This document shows, piece by piece, positions 43,810-51,574 of a stretch of 64,000 nucleotides of DNA. Position numbers and translations under genes: made by a program. The notes under the pieces were generated by a model. The model did not search any database. It was not told the DNA's origin and worked only from the letters and a program-made list of their open reading frames with translations. Each line of letters opens with the position of its first letter. Within the stretch, counting starts at the first letter, position 1. The stretch is from an uncultured bacterium (GTDB taxonomy: Bacteria; Planctomycetota; UBA1135; GCA-002686595): assembly GCA_937910685.1 (NCBI GenBank), contig CALEMP010000204.1, positions 23,402 to 87,401 on the forward strand. Direction: 5' to 3'.

Positions 43810-44816
43810 CGCTTGCCCAATGCTTTGAGTTTGGTGACCCGGCCGAGTCGGTTCCAATCTTGCACATAGAGCGAGCCGTCTGAGCCCCAGCTGATTCCGT
43901 GGGGCGAGAGGAACTCGCCGTTTTTCCATTGCTCCAGGGGCACACCGTTCACCGCCCGTCTCTTGGGATCCGGGTTGTCTCCCAGGTGTCCCACCAGTTT
44001 GAATTTCTCATCCAGGATGGTGACTCGACCGGCCAGGTCCGCCACCGCTAGGTACTTGCCCCAGATCGATGCGCTGCAGGGGCGACGCAGGTCACCCTTG
44101 TACACTCCGGTGCACTGGCCTTTCATGTCAAAGGTTTGCAGGCGCTGGTTTTCCCGGTCGCAGACAATCAGGACGGGCTCTTCTCCCCGGGTGTCCATCA
44201 CCAGTCCATGGGGGGTACGCATCTGGCCGCGCTCGGAACCCAGGCCACCAAATGAGAACAGGTAGTTTCGCTCGGCGTCGTACTTGTGCACCCAAGACAA
44301 GCCGTAGCCATCTGCCACGAAGAGCGATCCATCCGGTGCAAGGGCAACGGCGGTGGGCCGGAACTGATTGGCGGATTCATACTTGCCGGATTCTTGGGGC
44401 CAGCCGAGTTTCCATTGGAGCTTTCCCTTGGAGTCGTACTGCAAGACCTCGTGGCGACCTAGGTGACTGACCGTGATGCGCGCCTCGCCGTCGACCTCGG
44501 TGATCGCCATACCATGCAAGCCGCCCTTGAGGTCTTTGCCAAAGTGGGAGACCCACTTGCCGTCGGTTGCCACTCGCACCACTGCGTGCTCCGCATCGGT
44601 GTTGAACAGGATTTCCCCGTTGGGGGCCTCGGCCACGCAGCCGTGGGTGTTGCCAAGAGTGGTGCCTTCAGGAACCTGCAACCAGTCGGGCATCCATTGG
44701 AAACTCAGGGGCCCAGCCTTGAGAATCACGTCTTCTGGGGTGCGGCTTGCGGCAAGGCAAAGAGCAGCTAGGGTGAGAACGAGGAGGGTGGGGCGGTTGA
44801 TAGGGGGGCGTTGCAT
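43806..44816 (-). CDS. NHL-repeat beta-propeller, secreted
   Basis: This encodes 336 residues. After a signal peptide (LLVLTLAALCLAAS) the chain is a six-bladed propeller with NHL-type blades: GCVAEAPNGEILFNTDAEHAVVRV, PTAVALAPDGSLFVADGYGLSWVHKYD, PHGLVMDTRGEEPVLIVCDRENQRLQTFD and PHGISWGSDGSLYVQDWN. Sequence resembles peptidylglycine alpha-amidating-lyase-like proteins found in planctomycetes, but the catalytic set is not verified. The predicted location is the periplasm or outside the cell. Confidence 0.87.
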   Translation of the reverse strand: MQRPPINRPTLLVLTLAALCLAASRTPEDVILKAGPLSFQWMPDWLQVPEGTTLGNTHGCVAEAPNGEILFNTDAEHAVVRVATDGKWVSHFGKDLKGGLHGMAITEVDGEARITVSHLGRHEVLQYDSKGKLQWKLGWPQESGKYESANQFRPTAVALAPDGSLFVADGYGLSWVHKYDAERNYLFSFGGLGSERGQMRTPHGLVMDTRGEEPVLIVCDRENQRLQTFDMKGQCTGVYKGDLRRPCSASIWGKYLAVADLAGRVTILDEKFKLVGHLGDNPDPKRRAVNGVPLEQWKNGEFLSPHGISWGSDGSLYVQDWNRLGRVTKLKALGKR

Positions 44817-44939
44817 GGCCTGCAGTCATACAGCCAGAGGCACCTCTTTGCCAGAGTCCCGGTGGCTTCCCTTTTGGGCAGGGCTTCAGGGAGCCCGCGG
44901 GCTGGCTTTTTGGAACCCGGTGGGGTATGACTCAAGGCC

Positions 44940-46511
44940 ATGCCCTCGATCCTCTTCTGCCTGACCTGCCTGTCCCTGGGTGGCTTTATATCCATGCAAG
45001 ACCTTCCGACCCCCGCTGAAGCCAGCGAATGGAAACGCACCACCACCCTGGCACAAGCTCAGGAGTTCTTGGGGGCTCTCGAAGCCCGGGATGCGGGCGC
45101 GCGCTTGCAAGTGGGGGTTGCGGGAACCAGCGGAGAAAACCGTCCGATTCTTCTGGTGGCCGCAGGTAAGGGCGCGACCCTCGATGCGGCGCAGGCGCGC
45201 AGCCGGGAAGGCCTGCGTATTTTGGTTGTGGGCAACATCCATGCGGGGGAGGTCGAGGGCAAGGAGTCCTTGCTGATCCTGTTGCGAGAGATCGTTGGAG
45301 GGGACCATGATGAGCTCTTGGACGGCCTGCAGTTTTGGTGTTTGCCCATTTACAATGTGGACGGGAACGAGGCTATCAAGCGCAGCAACCGGGTTTCTCA
45401 AAACGGCCCCGAAGAGGGAGTCGGGCAACGGCCCAACGCGGCGGGGCTCGATCTGAACCGGGATTTTGTCAAAGCGGAAGCCTCTGAAACCCGCGCTTTG
45501 CTCAAGCTGTTCAACGAGTACGACCCGCATCTGGTGCTCGACTTGCACACCACCAATGGGTCCTACCATGGCTACCACCTGACCTATGCCACCAGTCTTT
45601 CCCCCAACACCGATCCGCGACTCGACCGGTTTGCCCGGAATTTAATCCTGGAGGAAACCCGCCAGGACCTGCAAGAGAATCACGGGGTCTTCACCTTTGA
45701 CTACGGCAACCTGAGCCAAAGAACCCCCTTGACCTGGTCGACCTATGATCACCGGCCTCGCTTTGGAACCAACATGCTGGGCTTGCGCAATCGCCTCTCG
45801 GTGCTATCGGAAGCCTACTCCTATTTGGAGTACCCAAAGCGCGTGGAGGTCACTCGGGAATTTGTTCTAGGCATTGTGCGGCGGGCGAAGATTCATGGGG
45901 AAGCCCTGATGCAGCTCGAAGCATCACTTGATCAGGAAGCATCCAAGGGCAAGCCTTTTTCGCTGGGGCTCGACACGGCCCTGGTCGCGGACACTCCAGG
46001 CACGATCTTGCTGGGCGCAGTGGACGAGGTGCCGATCGAGGGTCTGGGCGTGCGGCGTGTGGACCGTGACGAACACGTTCCCACCTTGGTTGGCCTGCGG
46101 CTGAGCTTTGAGCCCGGGCGCTATTCCGTTCACCCCAGGGCTTGGGCAATTGAAAAGCCTGAGCCCGGGGATCAGGAAGTGCTGAAACGCCACGGGATCC
46201 AGTTCCGCATTCTGGATGCACCCGTCAGCTGCACAAGTCGCCGGTTCCAGATTGCCGAGGCCCAGCGGGCCAAGCGTCTGTTCCAGGCCCATTATGAATT
46301 GACCCTGGTGGGGGAATGGGAAGGGGGACCCACGGAGTTACCGGCGGGTACCTTGCTGGTGTCCAGTGCCCAACCCCTGACCAGGGTGGCAGCCCAGTTG
46401 CTTTCGCCCCAGAGCGAAGATTCCCTGTGGACCTGGGGCCACTTTGATGGGCGCCTCGATCAGAACGGGAGCCAAGCCTGCGTGCTGCGGGTCGAAACCC
46501 TAGTGGACTGA
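44940..46511 (+). CDS. M14-family zinc carboxypeptidase, secreted
   Basis: This encodes 523 residues. The N-terminus SILFCLTCLSLGGF is a signal peptide. M14 hallmarks: the HxxE zinc motif His101-Ala-Gly-Glu104 in VGNIHAGEVEGKES, the NVDGNE loop, the substrate-binding NAAGLDLNRDF stretch, and the third zinc ligand His203 in LDLHTTNGSYH. The C-terminal 200 residues are an additional beta-rich region outside the catalytic fold. M14 enzymes release C-terminal residues or cleave cell-wall peptides. The stop is four bases before the convergent GPx stop. Confidence 0.92.
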   Translation: MPSILFCLTCLSLGGFISMQDLPTPAEASEWKRTTTLAQAQEFLGALEARDAGARLQVGVAGTSGENRPILLVAAGKGATLDAAQARSREGLRILVVGNIHAGEVEGKESLLILLREIVGGDHDELLDGLQFWCLPIYNVDGNEAIKRSNRVSQNGPEEGVGQRPNAAGLDLNRDFVKAEASETRALLKLFNEYDPHLVLDLHTTNGSYHGYHLTYATSLSPNTDPRLDRFARNLILEETRQDLQENHGVFTFDYGNLSQRTPLTWSTYDHRPRFGTNMLGLRNRLSVLSEAYSYLEYPKRVEVTREFVLGIVRRAKIHGEALMQLEASLDQEASKGKPFSLGLDTALVADTPGTILLGAVDEVPIEGLGVRRVDRDEHVPTLVGLRLSFEPGRYSVHPRAWAIEKPEPGDQEVLKRHGIQFRILDAPVSCTSRRFQIAEAQRAKRLFQAHYELTLVGEWEGGPTELPAGTLLVSSAQPLTRVAAQLLSPQSEDSLWTWGHFDGRLDQNGSQACVLRVETLVD

Positions 46512-46515
46512 AAAC

Positions 46516-47091
46516 TCACTGGGCGAGGGCAGCATCAATCGCACCCCGCAAATCCCCGTCGTCCGGAGTTGTACGCGTCCCAAAGAACGCGATGGGTTGG
46601 CCATCCTTACCCACGAGGTACTTGCCAAAGTTCCAGCCGGGTAGGTCTCCGGTGTGCGTGCCCAAGAGGGAGTAAGCCTCGCTTTGGCCCTCGCCTTCCT
46701 TGACCTGCACCTTGCCCATCACGGGGAAGGTCACCGCATAGGTGTTTGTGCAAAAGGTCGCGATCTCGGCGGAACTGCCGGGCTCTTGGCCCCCAAAATC
46801 GTTGCAGGGGAAAGCAACCACGCTAAAGCCTCGTCCGCCAAGTTCCAGGTGCAATGCCTGCAGGCCTTCGTACTGGGAAGTGTAGCCGCACTCGCTGGCG
46901 GTGTTCACGACTAGGGTGACTTGGCCCTTGAAAGATGACAACTCCAGCGGTGCCCCGGAGATGTCGCTGACCGTCAAGTCGTAAAGGCCCTTGTTACTCC
47001 AGCGGGTTTCCAACTCGGGGGTCACCGCGGCGCTCTTGGTGCACGCGGGAAGAAAGAGAAAAGCGGCGAGGGCGGAGAATAGGCGGAGCAT
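46516..47091 (-). CDS. Glutathione peroxidase-like lipoprotein (Cys type)
   Basis: This encodes 191 residues from ATG 47091. Lipoprotein signal FLFLPACT places it in the envelope. The peroxidatic residue is Cys68 in NTASECGYTSQYEGLQ, an ordinary TGC codon rather than TGA, and WNFGKYLV supplies the Trp/Asn segment of the GPx site. These enzymes reduce peroxides with thioredoxin or glutathione. It is of interest that this organism appears to use selenocysteine in a thioredoxin-like protein (6920-8029) but not here. Frame above 47091 was rejected as leader. Confidence 0.92.
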   Translation of the reverse strand: MLRLFSALAAFLFLPACTKSAAVTPELETRWSNKGLYDLTVSDISGAPLELSSFKGQVTLVVNTASECGYTSQYEGLQALHLELGGRGFSVVAFPCNDFGGQEPGSSAEIATFCTNTYAVTFPVMGKVQVKEGEGQSEAYSLLGTHTGDLPGWNFGKYLVGKDGQPIAFFGTRTTPDDGDLRGAIDAALAQ

Positions 47092-47514
47092 GGGGATCGA
47101 GGACAGGGGTTTCGGTACCCCAGCATAGCAGACCGACCCCCGCGGGGATCTTGCCCAATGCCCCACGGACTGCACCCCAATCCAACCTAGCCCACATGTT
47201 GCGTTTGCGTAACTCGCGCAGCTTTCAACTCAGGACCTCATGTTCCCGTTCCATGGGGCTGGTTGCGCCGCTGAGCACTGAAGATCCTTCGCAATCTCCC
47301 CGAGTAGGTTTTCCTTCTCGATCTACTTGACTCGACAAGTCTCGCTGAGGGATTGTTCATTGGCCACGGTGATATGGCCTGCAAGGTTCAGCGGGGGGGG
47401 CTTCCCGGGCTGGACGGGAGAAGCGGGTTTTGCTCTGGGGGCCCTGTAAACAAGCTTCGGCTTACTCGCAATCCCTCTAGGTTCCCGTGTGGTTTACACC
47501 CTTGAAGGAGTGGG
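47092..47514. other. Intergenic stretch without a gene
   Basis: About 420 bp between the GPx and the tRNA genes. No ORF with coding character, no tRNA and no clear repeat is visible on either strand. It probably carries the GPx promoter region. Confidence 0.5.
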
Positions 47515-47591
47515 TGGTGCGCCCGCCAGGACTCGAACCTGGGACCGTCGGATTAGAAGTCCGGTGCTCTATCCAGCTGAGCTACGGGCGC
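47515..47591 (-). tRNA. tRNA-Arg(TCT)
   Basis: Read on the minus strand it gives a full cloverleaf: acceptor GCGCCCG with CGGGCGC, D arm GCTC/GAGC, anticodon loop CTTCTAA (TCT), T arm CCAGG-TTCGAGT-CCTGG, discriminator A and an encoded CCA end. The outermost anticodon-stem pair is a C-A mismatch. It lies 67 bases downstream of tRNA-Pro on the same strand. Confidence 0.95.
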
Positions 47592-47658
47592 AACCTGCCG
47601 TGAGCATACCCAAGAGGCGGCGGGACACAAGTGTCCGGGTGCTGGGACCAAGCTAGGT

Positions 47659-47735
47659 TGGTCGGGGAGATGGGATTCGAACCCACGGCGTGTGCCACCC
47701 AAAGACACCCCTCTACCAGGCTGAGGTACTCCCCG
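47659..47735 (-). tRNA. tRNA-Pro(TGG)
   Basis: Minus-strand cloverleaf: acceptor CGGGGAG with CTCCCCG, D arm CCTC/GAGG, anticodon loop TTTGGGT (TGG), T arm with TTCGAAT, discriminator A and an encoded CCA end. Probably co-transcribed with tRNA-Arg. Confidence 0.94.
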
Positions 47736-47912
47736 TGATGGTCCGAGCGTAGCAGGTCAAGGGGCCCCCCGCATCCTGCGGCTGGGCGAAGCATTCTGCG
47801 CGCCCATCCCTCGGACTCGTCCCGCATCTGCCAACAGGCTGTGGCACCCCACCCGTCGGAGCGTTATCCTTTGCTGCCCGAGCGGGGCCCCATGCCCCTC
47901 TCCCCTATACAA

Positions 47913-49256
47913 ATGAAGGTCCTCGTCGTTGGTTCTGGCGGGCGCGAACACGCCCTCGCCTGGAAAATTTCCCAATCTCCCCTCTGCGATGAGGTTCTCT
48001 GTGCCCCCGGTAACGCGGGTACCGCTGAAGTTGCGCGCAATGTGTCCGTGGCCGCCACGGATCTCCCCGGCCTCGTCGCCCTGGCCCAATCGGAAAAGGT
48101 TGGCCTTGTGGTGGTGGGCCCCGAAGGACCTCTTTGCGATGGCCTCGCCGACCAACTGCGCCGGGTGAGCATCCCGGTCTTTGGTCCGGGAAGCAAGGGA
48201 GCCAACCTCGAGCGTTCCAAAACCGATGCCAAGGACTTGCTCGAGCGTTACCGCATTCCCACCGCGGGCTGCAAGCGTTTCGATCACTCGGGCCGGGCCA
48301 AGGGGTATCTCCGGTCCCTCACGGAATGGCCCATGGTGATCAAGGCCGATGGCTTGGCCGCGGGCAAGGGCGTCTATGTGTGCGACACGGCCGAGGAAGC
48401 CCAGGCCGCGGTGGACGCGATCATGGAAGAGCGTCGCCACGGAGACGCGGGAGACCGCATCCTTGTGGAGGATTTCTTGACGGGCGAAGAGGCCAGCTCT
48501 TTTGCGGTCACCGACGGCGAGACCTTGTTGATTCTCGAGCCAATCCAAGACCACAAGCAGGTGGGCGAAGGGGACACGGGTCCGAACACCGGAGGCATGG
48601 GGGTTTATTCTCCCGTGCTCAACGTAACCCAACGTTTGCACCGCCAAATTGAACAGCGTGTGCTGGTGCCCACGGTGCACGCCCTTTCCCGGGAAGAAAT
48701 CAAATACCGGGGCGTGTTGTTCGTCGGCCTGATGCTGACGGATGCTGGCCCGAGCGTGATCGAATACAACGTGCGCTTTGGTGATCCCGAGTGCCAGGCA
48801 CTCGTGCGCCGCTTGAAGAGCGACCTGTTGCCGATCCTCTTGGCCACGGCCACAGGGACTCTGGAGAAGATCGATCTCCCCGAGTGGGATCCGCGTTTTG
48901 TGGTGGGTGTGGTGGCTGCGGCCGCTGGCTATCCAGGCGCTTACACCAAGGGGTCTCCGATCAGTGGCCTCGAAGAGGCTGCCGCCATAGAAGGGGTCGA
49001 GATCTTCCACGGGGGAACCCGGGTAGAGCGCAACGAGTTGGTTACCGACGGAGGCCGTGTCCTGTGCGTGACCGCCATGGGCGATGACATCGAGCAGGCC
49101 CGGGAGGCTGCCTACGCGGCCTACGACCTCATCCAATGGGAGGGTAAGTTCTGCCGCAGGGACATCGGCACGCGACATGCGGGCAAGGCCTCCGAAGGGT
49201 TCGCCCTCGACGAGGATCCCAATGAAATCCGGGGAGAGGTCCTGGGCGATGTCTAG
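47913..49256 (+). CDS. purD: Phosphoribosylamine-glycine ligase
   Basis: This encodes 447 residues from ATG 47913. The N-terminal domain begins KVLVVGSGGREHALAWKI, with the GSGGREHA signature. ATP-grasp features follow: PMVIKADGLAAGKGVYV, ILVEDFLTGEEASSFAVTDG and NTGGMGVYSP, then the Mg site in EYNVRFGDPECQ. GARS catalyses the second step of purine synthesis, joining phosphoribosylamine and glycine with ATP in the cytoplasm. ATG 47892 is an alternative start. The Fur gene begins 42 bases downstream. A 473-codon minus-strand frame opposite it is a GC-driven shadow. Confidence 0.96.
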   Translation: MKVLVVGSGGREHALAWKISQSPLCDEVLCAPGNAGTAEVARNVSVAATDLPGLVALAQSEKVGLVVVGPEGPLCDGLADQLRRVSIPVFGPGSKGANLERSKTDAKDLLERYRIPTAGCKRFDHSGRAKGYLRSLTEWPMVIKADGLAAGKGVYVCDTAEEAQAAVDAIMEERRHGDAGDRILVEDFLTGEEASSFAVTDGETLLILEPIQDHKQVGEGDTGPNTGGMGVYSPVLNVTQRLHRQIEQRVLVPTVHALSREEIKYRGVLFVGLMLTDAGPSVIEYNVRFGDPECQALVRRLKSDLLPILLATATGTLEKIDLPEWDPRFVVGVVAAAAGYPGAYTKGSPISGLEEAAAIEGVEIFHGGTRVERNELVTDGGRVLCVTAMGDDIEQAREAAYAAYDLIQWEGKFCRRDIGTRHAGKASEGFALDEDPNEIRGEVLGDV

Positions 49257-49298
49257 AAGGCCTGGCTATTCCGCAGCGCGTCCAGAGAGGCGTATGCC

Positions 49299-49760
49299 AT
49301 GAAGCACGCCACCATCAAGCGGCGTTTTGAAGAGCATCTGGCCCAGGAGGGACAGCGGCTCACCAATCAGCGCACTCAGGTTTTTGAGTGCATCTTTGCC
49401 ACCCACGACCACTTTTCCGCCGAGACCCTGTTCGGCTGGCTGCGCGATACGGGTGACTCCGGCCAGGTGGTTTCCCGGGCAACGGTCTATCGCACCCTGG
49501 ATCTCTTGGAACGGGGCGGCTTCATCGAGTCCTTCAATACGGGCATGGGCGAAAAGGTCTACGAGCACGTGATGGGGCATCATCACCATGACCACATGGT
49601 TTGCGAAGAGTGTGGCCAGATCCAAGAGTTCCACGATGAACGCATCGAGGCCCTTCAACTTGAGAACGCCGCCAAGCACGGCTTCGAAGTGCGTGGTCAT
49701 GTGTTGCGGCTCTCGGGGCTTTGTCGCAAGTGTCGGCGTCAGGCAACCGTACAGGACTGA
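49299..49760 (+). CDS. Fur-family metalloregulator
   Basis: This encodes 153 residues. A winged helix (RLTNQRTQVFECIFATHDHFSAETLF, then RATVYRTLDLLERGGFI) is followed by the Fur metal-binding half: a HHHHDH cluster at 94-99, CEEC (102-105) and CRKC (142-145), the two CxxC pairs that hold a structural zinc. It controls iron, zinc or peroxide genes, and which one is not decidable from sequence alone. It follows purD by 42 bases and ends in a strong terminator. Confidence 0.94.
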   Translation: MKHATIKRRFEEHLAQEGQRLTNQRTQVFECIFATHDHFSAETLFGWLRDTGDSGQVVSRATVYRTLDLLERGGFIESFNTGMGEKVYEHVMGHHHHDHMVCEECGQIQEFHDERIEALQLENAAKHGFEVRGHVLRLSGLCRKCRRQATVQD

Positions 49761-49772
49761 TGACCCAATAGA

Positions 49773-49806
49773 AAAACCCCACTGGCGTCCAGGCCAATGG
49801 GGTTTT
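49773..49806. terminator. Bidirectional terminator between fur and DUF3568 gene
   Basis: AAAACCCCA and TGGGGTTTT flank an inner TGGC/GGCCA hairpin, giving a long stem with A and T tracts on opposite sides. It can end both the plus-strand Fur transcript and the minus-strand DUF3568 transcript. Confidence 0.9.
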
Positions 49807-49833
49807 GATGGATCAAGCCTTAAGCTTCTTGGG

Positions 49834-50241
49834 CTACTTAATTCGCTTGACCAGCCGCGCTAAAAAGGAGTCGGCCATGGGACGATCCCAGAGGCCGAAG
49901 CGTTGCACGCCCACCGAAATTCGGCAGCGATCCGGGCCGCGGGACTCCACCGAGAATGCGTACTCGTCTTGGGAGAAGGATGCCTCCGCCGTGCGCGTTT
50001 CGGGGTCGTAGTTGACTGGCATGGGAGCCATGTCCTCGAGCAGCAGGAGTGCTTCGTTGTAAACGTCCTGGGCCGGGTAGTCGAGCCACATGGCGGTGGA
50101 GTTGCTGCGGTACTCGTGGGTGGCGTAAACGCCTGCTGCGCCGGCTATGCCGACAAAAGCAAGAGGGGCTGCGCAGGATGCGACGAAGGCCAAGGCTATT
50201 GCCGGAAGCAGGAAGCTCTTTCTATTGAGTGCTGATTTCAT
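49834..50241 (-). CDS. DUF3568-like lipoprotein 1
   Basis: This encodes 135 residues. Lipobox FVASCA precedes GIAGAAGVYATHEYRSNSTAMWLDYPAQDVYNEALLLLEDM, the DUF3568 pattern in which a Gly-rich hydrophobic run leads to a single helix and a beta sheet. Its role is unknown. It lies 16 bases downstream of a second protein of the same layout (50258-50656), so the pair probably arose by duplication or works together. Confidence 0.85.
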   Translation of the reverse strand: MKSALNRKSFLLPAIALAFVASCAAPLAFVGIAGAAGVYATHEYRSNSTAMWLDYPAQDVYNEALLLLEDMAPMPVNYDPETRTAEASFSQDEYAFSVESRGPDRCRISVGVQRFGLWDRPMADSFLARLVKRIK

Positions 50242-50257
50242 GTGGGGCTCTGACCGC

Positions 50258-50656
50258 TCAGCGGTCCATCAGGTCCTGCTCGATGCGCTGCAAGGTGAGC
50301 GCGGAGAGTTCGGGGTTGTGAACCAAGAACTTTTTGGCTTCCACCAAAATGCGGGTCTGGCCCAGGTCGAATTGCTCCACGTGGACGGTGACTTCGCCCC
50401 CGTCGATCATGGTGGTGGCGGCCCAGTGGTTGTCGTCCCGGTGAATCAGGGCGGTGGTTTGACTCGAGAGGCTGTGCAGCACTCCGGTCCAAGCCAGCTC
50501 CGGCTCCAGGGGCACCACGGTGCTGATGGCGTTATCCATGAACTCATCGGTGATCAACACCGCGGCTCCGGAAACCGCCAGCAGGGCGCAACTGTTCAAA
50601 AGGGTGGCGCCCAAAAGAGGGGCCACGAGAGTCATTATGGTGATTGTGCGTTTCAT
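50258..50656 (-). CDS. DUF3568-like lipoprotein 2
   Basis: This encodes 132 residues from ATG 50656, which has AGAGG upstream. Signal and lipobox read LLGATLLNSCALLAVSGAAVLITDEFMDN; the body (EPELAWTGVLHSLSSQTTALIHRDDNHWAATTMIDGG and IEQDLMDR) follows the same order of helix and strands as the downstream protein at 49834. The longer open frame above 50656 is low complexity and antisense to nothing real, so it was not used. Role unknown. Confidence 0.78.
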   Translation of the reverse strand: MKRTITIMTLVAPLLGATLLNSCALLAVSGAAVLITDEFMDNAISTVVPLEPELAWTGVLHSLSSQTTALIHRDDNHWAATTMIDGGEVTVHVEQFDLGQTRILVEAKKFLVHNPELSALTLQRIEQDLMDR

Positions 50657-50763
50657 AAAAGGTACCTCTAGGTCCCGAAAGTAGCGATCCCAGAGGGCTG
50701 ATTCCAGAGGGACGCTAGGGGAATTGAGGAAAGGGCTGAAACGGTGCCGTGCCCGATTGGGCC

Positions 50764-51534
50764 TTAACCTTGTGCCGCAGCCACGAGGTCCGCGTAAAAG
50801 CGCACGCCCTCGCCTTCCTGACGGCCTTCGAATCGGGTCCAGTCCGGGCGGTTGAAGAGGTCGAGATTCCGTTCTGGGTGGGGCATCAGGCCCACCACCC
50901 GGCCACTGGGGTCGCAGATTCCGGCTACGTCGCCCATGGAGCCGTTGGGGTTCTCCGGGTAGCTGAGGGTCTCGTTGGCGCCTTGGTAGGTCAGGACGAT
51001 CTGCCCGGCAGCTCGTAATTCCTCGAGGGTGGCCTCGTCTTTGCAAGTGAAACGGCCTTCCGCATGGGCCACGGGCACGGGAAACTTCCAGCCTTCCGTC
51101 CACCAGGAGCATTTGCTGCGTTCCACGGCCAGTTGGACCCAGCGGCACTCGTAGTGGTTGGAGGCATTGGAATAGAGGGCCAAGGTGCGTTCTTCCGGTG
51201 CCCGGTCCGGTTGGAAAAGGCCCGACTCCATCAGCACCTGGAAGCCGTTGCAGACCCCCAAGATGAGTCCTCCGTCCGCGACAAAGGCGTCGAGCTCCCG
51301 GCGTATGGCGCGCAGATCGCTGCCCCAGACCCGGCCAGCAGCCAGGTCGTCCCCGTGGCTGAATCCACCGGCAAAGACGAGGACTCGGTACTTCGTGAGG
51401 CGTGGCAGGTCGTCCTGCAGGCGACGATGGGAGAGCACGTCGACTTTTGCACCGCCCCTTTCTAGGGCCCGGGCGGTTTCCAGTTCGCAGTTGGTGCCGC
51501 TGGTACGCAACACGAGTGCTTGGGTGGTTTGCAT
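50764..51534 (-). CDS. purQ: Phosphoribosylformylglycinamidine synthase, glutaminase subunit
   Basis: This encodes 256 residues from ATG 51534. It is a class I glutamine amidotransferase: nucleophile Cys95 in LILGVCNGFQVLMESG, and His/Glu in LMPHPERN near the end. The segment FAGGFSHGDDLAAGRVW is diagnostic for PurQ. It supplies ammonia to PurL for the fourth purine step, FGAR to FGAM. The gene follows purL after 40 bases, and the two form one cytoplasmic complex. Confidence 0.96.
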   Translation of the reverse strand: MQTTQALVLRTSGTNCELETARALERGGAKVDVLSHRRLQDDLPRLTKYRVLVFAGGFSHGDDLAAGRVWGSDLRAIRRELDAFVADGGLILGVCNGFQVLMESGLFQPDRAPEERTLALYSNASNHYECRWVQLAVERSKCSWWTEGWKFPVPVAHAEGRFTCKDEATLEELRAAGQIVLTYQGANETLSYPENPNGSMGDVAGICDPSGRVVGLMPHPERNLDLFNRPDWTRFEGRQEGEGVRFYADLVAAAQG

Positions 51535-51574
51535 GACTGGTTTAGGGTGGACTGGGTCGGAATAAGAAGGGGAA

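Noticed and set aside
47757..49178. 473-codon minus-strand frame opposite purD
   Set aside because: It is antisense to the clearly identified purD, has His/Gly-rich nonsensical composition, and reflects high GC at third positions.
50258..51148. 296-codon version of the second DUF3568-like gene
   Set aside because: The upstream part overlaps purQ in another frame and has shadow composition; the lipoprotein signal with AGAGG ahead begins at 50656.
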